Source of the DNA: an uncultured Flavobacteriaceae bacterium
GTDB lineage: Bacteria > Bacteroidota > Bacteroidia > Flavobacteriales > Flavobacteriaceae
Length of the DNA: 41,848 bases
Reading direction: 5' to 3'
Assembly (NCBI GenBank): GCA_947494205.1
Contig: CANLUH010000030.1
Span: forward strand, 1 to 41,848
Shown: piece by piece, positions 33,423 to 41,557 of the stretch
How positions within the stretch are numbered: position 1 is the first letter of the stretch
How the letters are laid out: every line of letters begins with the position of its first letter
Notes under the pieces: model-generated
The model's input: only the letters and a program-made list of their open reading frames with translations
The model's database searches: none
Told to the model about the DNA's origin: nothing
Made by a program: the position numbers and the translations under genes

Positions 33423-34156
33423 TGCGTGCGCTAGATAAAACGTCTAATCCTGTCTTTACAGGCTACTTTTGGGATGACCCCAAAGATTCGCAACGTAAAT
33501 TAACTGTTGGCGGTATTCTTATTAAAACGCTGTTCTCATTAGCAATTATAACTGCTATTGCTGTTGGTATATGGAAACTACATAGTACAGGTACCAATAT
33601 TAAATGGTACACCACAGGAGGTATGTTAGGCGCTATAGTTATAAGCATTATTATTTCTGTTAGAAAGCACTGGGCACATATTTTAGTGCCTCTGTATGCT
33701 GTAGCTAAAGGCTTTATGCTAGGTGGTATTACGGCTTACGCCCACGATAGATTTCCAAATATGCCTTATCAGGCTATTGGCGTTACTATTGTTACCTTTT
33801 TTGTGGTTTTAACCTTATATCAAACACGTATTATTGTGGTTACAAAAAAACTAAGAAGCGTTATTATTACTGTTTGTGCTAGTATTTTTGTTGTGTATAT
33901 TATCTCGTGGATTTTAGGCTTTTTTGGTATTAAATCTTTTATCTGGGGTACCTCTTGGATCGCTATTGCTTTTAATATTGTTGCTGCTACTTTTGCAGCT
34001 CTGTCTTTACTTTTAGATTTCGATTATATAGAACGTCAAAAAAATCGTGCGCCAAAATATAACGAATGGCTTGCTACTTGGGGACTTTTAGTAACTATTG
34101 TTTGGTTATATGTAGAAATTTTGAGGTTAATGAAGAAATTGTCTATTCGTTTTTAG
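33422..34156 (+). CDS. Bax inhibitor-1/YccA-family membrane protein
   Basis: A 244-residue inner-membrane protein with about seven TM helices. The N-terminus SNPVFTGYFW is the family's start motif, and the last TM region has DFDYIERQ, which fits the conserved acidic motif of the BI-1 family. Bacterial members act as pH-dependent calcium leak channels or interact with the FtsH protease (YccA in E. coli). The start is GTG, overlapping the previous stop codon by one base; no upstream ATG fits the family N-terminus. It is the end of a two-gene unit, converging with a small lipoprotein gene on the other strand. Confidence 0.88.
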   Translation: MRALDKTSNPVFTGYFWDDPKDSQRKLTVGGILIKTLFSLAIITAIAVGIWKLHSTGTNIKWYTTGGMLGAIVISIIISVRKHWAHILVPLYAVAKGFMLGGITAYAHDRFPNMPYQAIGVTIVTFFVVLTLYQTRIIVVTKKLRSVIITVCASIFVVYIISWILGFFGIKSFIWGTSWIAIAFNIVAATFAALSLLLDFDYIERQKNRAPKYNEWLATWGLLVTIVWLYVEILRLMKKLSIRF

Positions 34157-34188
34157 CATACAGACAGACACATTAATTTTTAAAATTC

Positions 34189-34665
34189 TTAATTTACAGC
34201 AATTACAATAGGTAATTTAAATTCTGTCTTTACTGGTTTATTACGTTTTAGCGCGGGATGTATTTCGGGAAGTGCTTGTAGACTATTAGATAGTAATATT
34301 TCTATATTTGGAATTTCCACTCTGGTTATAGAGTCTACTTTCATGCTTTTTAAATCTAAAACTCCTGATTCTGAAATTTGAATTTCCAACACTATGGTAT
34401 CATTAATATCTTGAGTTACAATTATAGTCTCGTTTGCTAAACTATTTGTTATGTAGGAAGACAGTGTGTTTTCAAAACAGTGTTTTCTATCTTCTTTTTC
34501 AATAGAGTTTTCACAAGATGTAAAAACAGGATATGCATCTACTTCGTTCCAATTAAAGGTTCTTAATTCTTCCTCTAAAATATCTTCCGTTGCTATTTTT
34601 TTAGCATCGAAATAGTTACACGATGTAAAACTTAATAATATTAAAAAGAAAATGGCCTTTTGCAT
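34189..34665 (-). CDS. Lipoprotein with a TonB_C-like domain
   Basis: A 158-residue lipoprotein (lipobox FTSC, C16). The body has the layout of the Bacteroidota TonB_C-type domain: a YPVFTSCENS...RKHCFENTLSSYITNSL segment, then a beta hairpin around IVLEIQISESGVLDLKSM, then SLQALPEIHPALKRNKPVKTEFKLPIVI. The same order (YPGC...KKCF..., then LLPKLAPGEYDGK, then LPIKFEI) is found at the end of the M56 peptidase at 35918-37537. It lies 43 bp downstream of the TPR gene and reads in the same direction, so it may be the fourth gene of system 2. It could compete with or titrate the M56 domain; that is speculation. Confidence 0.68.
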   Translation of the reverse strand: MQKAIFFLILLSFTSCNYFDAKKIATEDILEEELRTFNWNEVDAYPVFTSCENSIEKEDRKHCFENTLSSYITNSLANETIIVTQDINDTIVLEIQISESGVLDLKSMKVDSITRVEIPNIEILLSNSLQALPEIHPALKRNKPVKTEFKLPIVIAVN

Positions 34666-34708
34666 AACTTAATCTGAAGTTGAAAAGTACAATTTTTTTA
34701 TTTAATTT

Positions 34709-35917
34709 CTATTCTTGCTTCTTTTCTTCTCCTTTTAAAAACTGTTCTTTTTTAAGTTTAGACAAACTTTGCTTTGCCATATTAAGAAATGGGCTTTTAG
34801 CATTATGCTTAATAAAGTTTTCGTATAACTTTATTTTAGCATCCGTATCCTTATAATAATCTGCTTTTGTATGCACTATTAAAAATCCCGCATATACATT
34901 GTTAGGATTTTCTTTTAAAGCATTTTTATAGGCTTTAATAGCCTTCTCTGGCTGTTTTAAATAATTATAGACTCTAGCTAAATCTGTATACTCTTTATCT
35001 AATGGATAGTTTTCTAATGTTATAGATAAACTTATGTATTGCTCTGCTTTTTCATAATCTTTTTCCTTTTCATATAATAATCCCAAATTGTATAGGTTTA
35101 CGGTATCTTCATTATCAAACTTTAACGCTTTTTTTATATAGGCTATAGCTTCTTCATTTCTATACGTTTTTGCATAACAATCGCTTAATTTCTCGTAAAT
35201 AAATTTAGAAGACTCTCCTAGACTCAATAATTTTTCGAACCATAACACGGCTTTGTGGTATTTCTGTTGATGAAAAAAACCTTGTGCTTTTAAACTTATT
35301 AATGCTGCATTATTCTCATAACTATTTAAACCAACATTTATATATTGTCTTGAAGTTTCGTAGTTTCTTTTTACTAATTGAAATTTTGCTAACTTGAAAA
35401 TAGCTTTTTGATGGGTATTATCCATTTCGTATGCTTTAAGAAAATACGCTTGTGCCTTATCTCTATTATCTAACTGTTTTTTAACAGTATCTATTTTCTC
35501 TTTTGACATTTTTTTAATGTCTCGTATTTGTTCTGTTGCTAGGCCTAGCTCGTAATAATAATTTGGGTTTTTAGCATCTAATACTATTAATGCTTCAAAT
35601 AGTTTTGAAGCTTCTTTATACTTTTTAGTTTTTGCTAAAAGTTTAGCGTATTCATATTTTATAAGCAATTGCTCTGGAAAAGCTTCTGTTGCTAATTTAT
35701 AATTCAATAAGGCATTATCGTAACTTCCAATACCTACATACGCTTTTGCTAATTTTACGTATACATCTTCTTTTGGATTGTGCAATTTATAATTTTCTAT
35801 AGCTTTAGTAAAATTACCATAAGTATACAAACTATCTGCAATGCGTAAAACCGAAGACTGTGCTTCGGCTTTACATGAGAGAAGTAGTAATATTTGAATT
35901 AAAAAAAACCTTCCCAT
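34709..35917 (-). CDS. Secreted TPR protein of BlaI-M56 system 2
   Basis: A 402-residue periplasmic protein: signal peptide MGRFFLIQILLLLSCKAEAQ, then about nine TPR units across nearly the whole length (AIENYKLHNPKEDVYVKLAKAY, EAFPEQLLIKYEYAKLLAKT, AYIKKALKFDNEDTVNLYNL, KAIKAYKNALKENPNNVYAG). The C-terminal tail is Lys/Glu-rich. TPRs of this kind hold protein partners. Its ATG directly follows the stop of the M56 peptidase (no gap), so it is translationally coupled and probably works with the sensor's periplasmic or TonB_C domain. The substrate is unknown. Confidence 0.82.
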   Translation of the reverse strand: MGRFFLIQILLLLSCKAEAQSSVLRIADSLYTYGNFTKAIENYKLHNPKEDVYVKLAKAYVGIGSYDNALLNYKLATEAFPEQLLIKYEYAKLLAKTKKYKEASKLFEALIVLDAKNPNYYYELGLATEQIRDIKKMSKEKIDTVKKQLDNRDKAQAYFLKAYEMDNTHQKAIFKLAKFQLVKRNYETSRQYINVGLNSYENNAALISLKAQGFFHQQKYHKAVLWFEKLLSLGESSKFIYEKLSDCYAKTYRNEEAIAYIKKALKFDNEDTVNLYNLGLLYEKEKDYEKAEQYISLSITLENYPLDKEYTDLARVYNYLKQPEKAIKAYKNALKENPNNVYAGFLIVHTKADYYKDTDAKIKLYENFIKHNAKSPFLNMAKQSLSKLKKEQFLKGEEKKQE

Positions 35918-37537
35918 TTATTTTATTTCAAATTTTATTGGCAAATAATACTTAGTACTTGCTGCTTTACCATCGTACTCTCCAGGAGCAAGTTTAGGTA
36001 ATAACTCCATTACTCGTCTAGCTTCGGCTTCAAACTCCTTGTATTCAGCTCTAAACCTTAAATCATTTACAATACCTTCCTTATCTATATTAAAGAAAAC
36101 AGAAATTTTATGTTTCCCAACTTCACCAAAAGCCTCTAGTTTTTTAGTGTCAAAGTTCTTCATTACCAATTGTGCTATTTTATCGCTAAAACATTTTTTA
36201 AGTGCTTCGTTAGACATTGATGCATCACATCCTGGGTACGTAGGTACTTTGTCCAATTGTACAAAAGCTATTGACCCATCATCAATAGGTTCTGTTTTTG
36301 GCATATTTTTCCCGTTCATTTTAATAATATTTACTTTTGCTATATCTCCAGAATTCAAATACCTGACCCCTTTTTGTGTGTATTTAGAAATTGTAGTCCC
36401 ATCTGTAAATGTTATATCAATTTGATTATTATAACTTTCTGGTATCGCTTCACTTTCAGCATGTACACTATAAGTCGTTACTTTTGTTGCTCTATCAAAA
36501 GAAACTCGAATATTATAATCTTCACTATTAATTCTTACAAACTTCTCTGCTTCATTGTGTAATTCTTGTTTTTCTTCTGAAATAACTTCATTTTCTTCTA
36601 GAGTAACTGTGTAGCGTTCTAAATTTTTATTTACTGTTACAACATCTTCTTTTACAGCATCATCAGAGCAGGATGTATAAAATAACATTCCTAATACCAT
36701 AGGCATTAATAAAGCATACTTAATTAAATTAACTTGTTTTGATTTCGTTTTGTTTAACATAATAATTCGTTTTTTGATTAATGATTTTTTAAAAAATGGG
36801 TTGATGAAGGATACCTTTTTCGTTTGAAAAACTTGAGCTAATAAATTTTCATAATAGGCAGTTTTATTAATCTTTACAGCTTCAGAATCGGCAACAAACT
36901 CATGTATATCTGCTATTTTTCTTTGGTACATGTAGATCAAAGGGTTAAACCAAAATAGAATGCGTAGTACTTCAAAAAACAACAAATCTATGCTATGTTT
37001 TTCCTTAACATGTACTTCTTCGTGAGCAATTATAGCTTTCTTTTCGTCTCCCTTTATCTGTTCTCCTATAAAAATATAGTTGAAGAATGAGAACGCCAAT
37101 TCACTATTTAATAGCTGAACTAAAACCGCTTCTTTAAATTTTGTTTTTGGGTTTTTATAGGCTAAAAATAGAATTCTAGATAATTTATATATAAATAATG
37201 CTGCTGCTACAATGCATCCCAAATAGAATACAATATCCCATGCAAAAAAAGATTCTGAGTTAGTATTTAATGTTTCTAAAACCGGTCTATTTGCATCATT
37301 AACAACTTCATTTGCACCTCCATTTAATACTATTTCAGAAAGCCCTATGGTATATTCTACGGGGATTACTGTTTTAAAAGATTCTATTTTTATAAAAGGT
37401 AAAGTAATAGATAACAGTACAGATGCTAATAAATAGAACCTATTCCAGTTAAAGAATGTTTCTCGTTTTAAAAACAAATCGTAAACCATTAAAAAGAACA
37501 ACTGAAATACGATGGTTTGTATAATATAATGTAACAT
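35918..37537 (-). CDS. M56 (BlaR1-type) sensor peptidase with TonB_C domain (system 2)
   Basis: A 539-residue membrane metallopeptidase. TM helices lie near residues 5-22, 34-50, 98-118 and 270-287. The HEEVH motif (172-176) and the downstream DIHEFVADSEAV give the zinc site. After the fourth TM there is a periplasmic region, and the last 110 residues are a TonB C-terminal-like domain (VPTYPGCDASMSNEALKKCF ... FFNIDKEGIVNDLRFRAEY ... YYLPIKFEIK). This M56-TonB_C fusion is common in Bacteroidota and may link the sensor to the outer membrane; the signal is unknown and there is no penicillin-binding domain. It is 2 bp after the repressor gene and abuts the TPR gene. Confidence 0.9.
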   Translation of the reverse strand: MLHYIIQTIVFQLFFLMVYDLFLKRETFFNWNRFYLLASVLLSITLPFIKIESFKTVIPVEYTIGLSEIVLNGGANEVVNDANRPVLETLNTNSESFFAWDIVFYLGCIVAAALFIYKLSRILFLAYKNPKTKFKEAVLVQLLNSELAFSFFNYIFIGEQIKGDEKKAIIAHEEVHVKEKHSIDLLFFEVLRILFWFNPLIYMYQRKIADIHEFVADSEAVKINKTAYYENLLAQVFQTKKVSFINPFFKKSLIKKRIIMLNKTKSKQVNLIKYALLMPMVLGMLFYTSCSDDAVKEDVVTVNKNLERYTVTLEENEVISEEKQELHNEAEKFVRINSEDYNIRVSFDRATKVTTYSVHAESEAIPESYNNQIDITFTDGTTISKYTQKGVRYLNSGDIAKVNIIKMNGKNMPKTEPIDDGSIAFVQLDKVPTYPGCDASMSNEALKKCFSDKIAQLVMKNFDTKKLEAFGEVGKHKISVFFNIDKEGIVNDLRFRAEYKEFEAEARRVMELLPKLAPGEYDGKAASTKYYLPIKFEIK

Positions 37538-37539
37538 AA

Positions 37540-37899
37540 TTATTCTTTTTTATTAATTTCTTTTAATACAGATTCTAATTCGTTTAGATTGATATCATTT
37601 TTTTTCATAAAAAAGGACACCATACTTTTAAAGGAACCTTGAAAATAATTATCCACCAATTTATTTATAGACTGGTTACTGTACTCATGCTTTTCTAGTA
37701 AAGGGAAATAAATATGTCCTTTTCCTTTTTTCTCATAGTCTACAAAGCCTTTGCTTTCTAAAATCCTAACAATTGTAGACACTGTATTATAAGCTGGTTT
37801 TGGATCTGATAACTCTTCTATTATCTGCTTAACATTTGCTTTTTTTAGCTGCCATAATACCTGCATTATGTCTTCTTCTGCTTTTGTTAATTGTTTCAT
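37540..37899 (-). CDS. BlaI/MecI/CopY-family transcriptional repressor (system 2)
   Basis: A 119-residue winged-helix repressor, paralogous to the one at 13056 in layout: LTKAEEDIMQVLWQLKKANV, then YNTVSTIVRILESKGFVDYEKKGKGHIYFP, then a C-terminal dimerisation part. It should bind its own promoter as a dimer and be released when the M56 peptidase, 2 bp downstream, is triggered. The recognition region (PKPAYNTVSTIVRILESKGF) differs from that of system 1 (PKPATTTVATLLKRMTDKGF), in line with different operator sequences. No antibiotic-resistance gene is present nearby, so the role is probably envelope-stress or nutrient signalling. Confidence 0.93.
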   Translation of the reverse strand: MKQLTKAEEDIMQVLWQLKKANVKQIIEELSDPKPAYNTVSTIVRILESKGFVDYEKKGKGHIYFPLLEKHEYSNQSINKLVDNYFQGSFKSMVSFFMKKNDINLNELESVLKEINKKE

Positions 37900-37904
37900 T
37901 TTTT

Positions 37905-37972
37905 AACTAAGTTTTTAGTTCAACCACATTACAAATATAACTAAATATTTAGTTTGAACTAATTTTTTAGTT
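37905..37972 (-). promoter_or_regulatory. Promoter with three operators for BlaI-M56 system 2
   Basis: Three 16-bp inverted repeats share AACTAA-N4-TTAGTT: AACTAAGTTTTTAGTT (37905-37920, near-symmetric, beside the start codon), AACTAAATATTTAGTT (37939-37954, perfect palindrome) and AACTAATTTTTTAGTT (37957-37972). The -7 box TATATTTG (minus strand, 37932-37939) touches the middle one, and TTAG at the third stands in for the -33 box. The start codon lies 6 bp from the first operator. The plan mirrors that of system 1 with another core sequence. Confidence 0.82.
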
Positions 37973-38022
37973 TAAAATGTAACATTTTTTTTATTTGTGC
38001 GTCTTATTGATAAATGTTTTAA

Positions 38023-38520
38023 ATGGATATTCTTTTAACCGTTTTTGGTTTCTTATTTATTTGTTTTGGTTTAATAGGTAGTATTGTACCTGTATTACCT
38101 GGCCCTCCATTAAGTTGGATTGGACTTTTATTATTACACCTTACAGATGCCATACCAAACGATTGGTTATTTTTAACAGTAACGCTTTTAATTGCACTAG
38201 CAGTATTTGCTCTAGATTATATTATACCTGCTATTGGCACTAAAAAGTTTGGAGGTAGTAAGGCTGGTATGATTGGCACCTCTATAGGTTTAATTGTTGG
38301 TATAATTGCCCCTATTCCTTTTGGAATAATTATAGGCCCTTTTGTTGGTGCGTTAATTGGGGAATATACTAATAAGGCTGATTCTGCTACAGCAATAAAA
38401 GCAGCTTTTGGTTCTTTTCTAGGTTTTATAACTGGTACCTTTTTAAAGTTTATTGTTGCTGTTATTTATTTAGGATTATTTATTAAAATATTTTGGGACT
38501 ATAAAAGTATTATCTTTTAA
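38023..38520 (+). CDS. DUF456 membrane protein
   Basis: A 165-residue protein made almost entirely of TM helices (about 5-25, 28-40, 48-68, 85-108, 112-125 and 138-160). The Gly/Pro-rich first part GSIVPVLPGPPLSWIGLLLL and the middle GLIVGIIAPIPFGIIIGPFVGALIGEY are the signature of DUF456, a small-membrane-protein family with no known activity. The motifs are complete and the length is normal. It is divergent from BlaI system 2; its own promoter is not clear. It is followed by the possible small-RNA region. Confidence 0.88.
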   Translation: MDILLTVFGFLFICFGLIGSIVPVLPGPPLSWIGLLLLHLTDAIPNDWLFLTVTLLIALAVFALDYIIPAIGTKKFGGSKAGMIGTSIGLIVGIIAPIPFGIIIGPFVGALIGEYTNKADSATAIKAAFGSFLGFITGTFLKFIVAVIYLGLFIKIFWDYKSIIF

Positions 38521-38534
38521 AACCAAACTGTACT

Positions 38535-38644
38535 AAAAGAAGAAACCTTATGGCTTTCCGTGTGAGAAAACCATAAGGCTAGTGTAAATGTGCTATTACC
38601 AACTAAATTCTATCGAGGGACTGAATTGAGTTAATGATTGTTGA
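38535..38644 (-). ncRNA. Candidate small RNA or short transcript in a convergent gap
   Basis: A -7 box TATCTTTG on the minus strand (38650-38657) would start transcription near 38644. The transcript then runs about 100 bases without a real ORF to a strong hairpin: CCTTATGG (38546-38553) / CCATAAGG (38571-38578), with an inner 4-bp extension around a 7-base loop. Read on the minus strand it is followed by TTTCTTCTTTTAG, a terminator-like end. Only an 8-codon ORF (MVFSHGKP) lies in the hairpin. Alternatives: the hairpin ends the response regulator mRNA reading through from 38804, or all are chance in AT-rich DNA. Confidence 0.4.
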
Positions 38645-38649
38645 TGATT

Positions 38650-38719
38650 CAAAGATAAAACTTATTTCTCATGTCGGTTACGGCTTTTACCGTAACAGCA
38701 TTACGGTTTTTCCCGTAGT
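38650..38719 (-). promoter_or_regulatory. Two tandem 20-bp inverted repeats upstream of a -7 box
   Basis: GTTACGGCTTTTACCGTAAC (38677-38696) and ATTACGGTTTTTCCCGTAGT (38700-38719) share TTACGG-N-TTTT-N-CCGTA, and their offset is 23 bp, close to two helical turns. Relative to a start near 38644 their centres fall at about -42 and -65, where activators that touch RNA polymerase bind. The -33 box is absent and lies inside repeat 1, as in activator-dependent promoters. The response regulator encoded next door is a possible binder, unproven. Confidence 0.5.
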
Positions 38720-38803
38720 ATTTAATTATACTCTTACATAAAAGGCTGTGAAAAAAAATAAAAAAAATAAAATTTTAACATTTAGAGGCACAAAAAGTGC
38801 AGA

Positions 38804-39484
38804 TTAGTTTATAAAACCTTTAGATCTTGCCTCTTGTATTAGTGTTTCATCTTTACCATCTTCTATATCAAAAAGTTCTTTTAAGTGCTTTTTACGCTTT
38901 TCAATCATACTTAAAGACAAATCTATATGATTTCTAATATCTTTTGTTTTTATACCTTTAGATAGTAAATGAAGTATTTGATGATTAATTTCATCTAATT
39001 CTATAGCACTAGAAATAATGTTCCTAATCACATTATTTACAGTTCCACTATAAAATGGTGGGTTATTTAAAACAGCCTTGAACGCACTTGCTAATTCGCT
39101 AGACGTTAAATCACTTTTTATTAAAAAACCATCTGGGTTTATATTTTTAATAACACTATGTATTCTATAAGGTTCATCGAACATAGTTAATAACACAACT
39201 TTAGAATGTGGTAAATTTAATCTAACAAACTCGGCTAAGTCTATACCAGACTTAAATTTATTATCTGAAGACGCAGGAATACTTACATCAAAAAAGAAAA
39301 CATCGTAAGGCTGCTCTATAGCTATAGATTTATTAATTGCTTTTATAGATTCATCACAATTGGTTGCAATGTCTATAATAAGTTCTTCATTTTCTTTTTT
39401 TGTAGCTATAAGTGTGTTTTGATACCCTTCTATAATCATAGGGTGATCGTCTGTCATTAATATTCTAATGCTTTTTTGTTGCAT
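38804..39484 (-). CDS. NarL/LuxR-family response regulator
   Basis: A 226-residue DNA-binding response regulator. The receiver domain (about 5-128) has D12/D13 (MTDDHP), the phosphoacceptor D66 (FFFDVSIP), T100 (VVLLTMFD) and K123 (GFLIKSD), all conserved. The C-terminal LuxR-type HTH (about 160-225) reads INHQILHLLSKGIKTKDIRN then LSMIEKRKKHLKELF. It starts 18 bp after the kinase gene stop, so the pair is an operon. Once phosphorylated it should bind DNA as a dimer to inverted repeats. A weak hairpin (GCAC-AAAAA-GTGC, 38788-38800) followed by T-rich DNA on the minus strand lies just after its stop. Confidence 0.93.
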   Translation of the reverse strand: MQQKSIRILMTDDHPMIIEGYQNTLIATKKENEELIIDIATNCDESIKAINKSIAIEQPYDVFFFDVSIPASSDNKFKSGIDLAEFVRLNLPHSKVVLLTMFDEPYRIHSVIKNINPDGFLIKSDLTSSELASAFKAVLNNPPFYSGTVNNVIRNIISSAIELDEINHQILHLLSKGIKTKDIRNHIDLSLSMIEKRKKHLKELFDIEDGKDETLIQEARSKGFIN

Positions 39485-39502
39485 TGTACAGGATAAATTA
39501 AA

Positions 39503-41524
39503 TTAATTGGGGACTCTTATTTCTATTGTTGTTCCATGCGTAGCTTTGGTTTGTATATTTAGCACACCTTTTATCTCCTTTACACGAGATTTCATATTTT
39601 TAAGACCTATTCCTTTTTTGGTCTTATTTTCATCGAAACCAGAACCATCATCTTTTATTGCTAAAGATATTAAATTATTTTGTTGTTTGAATAGTATATC
39701 TACTCTTGTTGCATTAGCATGCTTATAAATATTTTGCAACGACTCCTGTATTATTCTATAAAAGTGAATTTTTGTTTTGTTAGATATAGCATCCCAATTA
39801 ATATCCTGATCTGCCTTAATACTGCTTTTTAAATTATAAGCTAGTGTCTGTGTTTCTACTAAAGTTTCTATAATATCTAGGAATCCAGAGTGTGCTATAA
39901 AATCTGTATTAAGGTCATGAGACACTTTACGAATGTCTTGTTCTATTACTTTAAGCTCATTAATATAATTTCCTCTATTGGCAACAGCTTCTTCTGTTTT
40001 ACTTAGGTTTAAACTGTCTAAACTTAATCGTGCACCAAAGAGCCTCCCCAAAATGCCATCGTGTAATTCTTGAGAAATACGTTGTTTTTCTGCAGCTCTA
40101 GCCTCATCCATTTTGTCTTGCTGCGACAACATTAAGTTATAGATTTCCTCATTAGCTTCTTGCTGTTGCTGTGCTAATTGTAATTCTTTATTTTTTTCGC
40201 GTTGCGATTTTATAATGTATAAAAAGAATAGTGTTACTAATAGAGCTATGGAGGTGATAATTAACCATTCGTTTTGTTTAGAAAATTGATTTCTTTCTTT
40301 TCTAATTTTATCAGTTTCTAGATTAATTCGAGCAAATTTATTCCTGATAGAACGTTCAGCTAAGACTAAACTATCATTTAATTTAATGTGCTTATATAAA
40401 TATTTTTTTGAAGAATCTCCAACCTCTATTTTTGATTTAAGTATTAAAGTATTTAAAATAGTCTGATTTGCTATTAATTCTTTTGCTAAGTTATATGAAA
40501 GATTGGCATAATACGAAGCTGAATCTTTTTTATTTATTTTTAAAAAATATTCTGAAAAGTGCTCACTAGTATTCATTATTTCAAAATTATCTTTCTCATT
40601 TTTGGCTGTTTCTAGTGCCTCTCTGAATAGCGCTTCTATCTCATTATATTGTTTTTCGTTATTTAACAATTTACAATATGCTAAACTAGATAATAAAGAC
40701 GAATAGGTACTTGGGTCTTTATTTTTTATAGATTTATCAGTTAAAATTTTCAAAAATTCTTTGTTAGCAATATTGTAGTCTCCTTTTCTTCTATAAAGTA
40801 TTGCTATGTTTGTTTTAGAATAAAGATTTAATAAATAGTCGTCTTTAATTTTTTTACTAAAAACTAAAGCCTTATTATGATATTCAATTGCTTTATCATA
40901 TCTACCTATCTGACCAGAAATAATACCAATTAAATTATTAAATTTCCATAACTCTCCATATACATGATCATTTTTAGGTAATTTTTCTAAAATTCGTATT
41001 CCTTCTATCGCGTTAATTTCACTTCCAATAAAATCTCGTTCACCTCTTTGTATTCTAGCCATATTAGACAAAACATCAGCTTCAAGTTTTTTTTTATTAC
41101 TTAACCTATAAAATTTTCTTGCTTTATAATAATAATTATACGCACTATCTAGCTTGTTTTTTATTTCATCAAAATAATATCCTAGATTATGGGAAATATA
41201 TCCCATTTTTAATGTGTCATTCAACTTAGCTGCTAACTTTAAATCTTTATGATTAATACTATACAGCGAATCAATATCATTATTTATTAGAAACAGGTAT
41301 GACAAAACTCTATTACTAGCTAAAATGGTACTATCCCTTCTCATATTCTTGGACATTTTCACAGCTAATCTGGCATAATCAAGTTGTTTTTCTATTCCTA
41401 GTGATTTATTATTAGCTAAATCTCTTAACGTCTGAATACTATCAAAACTCTCAAAATCTTTATTTTGAGCAAAAATATATTGTGAAAATATAATTGAAAA
41501 AAAAAATATTAAAATAACTCTCAA
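39503..41524 (-). CDS. TPR sensor histidine kinase (HisKA_3/NarX type)
   Basis: A 673-residue kinase. The signal peptide (MRVILIFFFSIIFSQYIFAQ) puts a large N-terminal TPR region (about 50-390) in the periplasm. One TM (WLIITSIALLVTLFFLYII, about 423-442) follows, then a cytosolic coiled coil (KELQLAQQQQEANEEIYNLM). The HisKA_3 box has the phosphoacceptor H488 in RISQELHDGILGR, and the ATPase domain carries NIYKHANATRVDI, DDGSGFDENKTKKGIGLKNM and THGTTIEIRV. TPR-sensor kinases of this layout with a NarL-type regulator are typical of Bacteroidota; the stimulus is unknown. A -7 box at 41550-41557 drives the gene. Confidence 0.93.
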   Translation of the reverse strand: MRVILIFFFSIIFSQYIFAQNKDFESFDSIQTLRDLANNKSLGIEKQLDYARLAVKMSKNMRRDSTILASNRVLSYLFLINNDIDSLYSINHKDLKLAAKLNDTLKMGYISHNLGYYFDEIKNKLDSAYNYYYKARKFYRLSNKKKLEADVLSNMARIQRGERDFIGSEINAIEGIRILEKLPKNDHVYGELWKFNNLIGIISGQIGRYDKAIEYHNKALVFSKKIKDDYLLNLYSKTNIAILYRRKGDYNIANKEFLKILTDKSIKNKDPSTYSSLLSSLAYCKLLNNEKQYNEIEALFREALETAKNEKDNFEIMNTSEHFSEYFLKINKKDSASYYANLSYNLAKELIANQTILNTLILKSKIEVGDSSKKYLYKHIKLNDSLVLAERSIRNKFARINLETDKIRKERNQFSKQNEWLIITSIALLVTLFFLYIIKSQREKNKELQLAQQQQEANEEIYNLMLSQQDKMDEARAAEKQRISQELHDGILGRLFGARLSLDSLNLSKTEEAVANRGNYINELKVIEQDIRKVSHDLNTDFIAHSGFLDIIETLVETQTLAYNLKSSIKADQDINWDAISNKTKIHFYRIIQESLQNIYKHANATRVDILFKQQNNLISLAIKDDGSGFDENKTKKGIGLKNMKSRVKEIKGVLNIQTKATHGTTIEIRVPN

Positions 41525-41549
41525 GATTATATATATATTATGCGTTTAT

Positions 41550-41557
41550 CAAATTTA
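41550..41557 (-). promoter_or_regulatory. -7 box of the kinase-regulator operon
   Basis: TAAATTTG on the minus strand is an exact TAnnTTTG match. It puts the transcript start near 41544, with a 20-base leader before ATG 41524. No clear TTTG is found at -33. Confidence 0.5.

Noticed and set aside
38546-38578. 8-codon ORFs on both strands of the hairpin (MAFRVRKP, MVFSHGKP)
   Set aside because: They result from the palindrome itself (ATGG...CCATAA) and are too short to support without other evidence.
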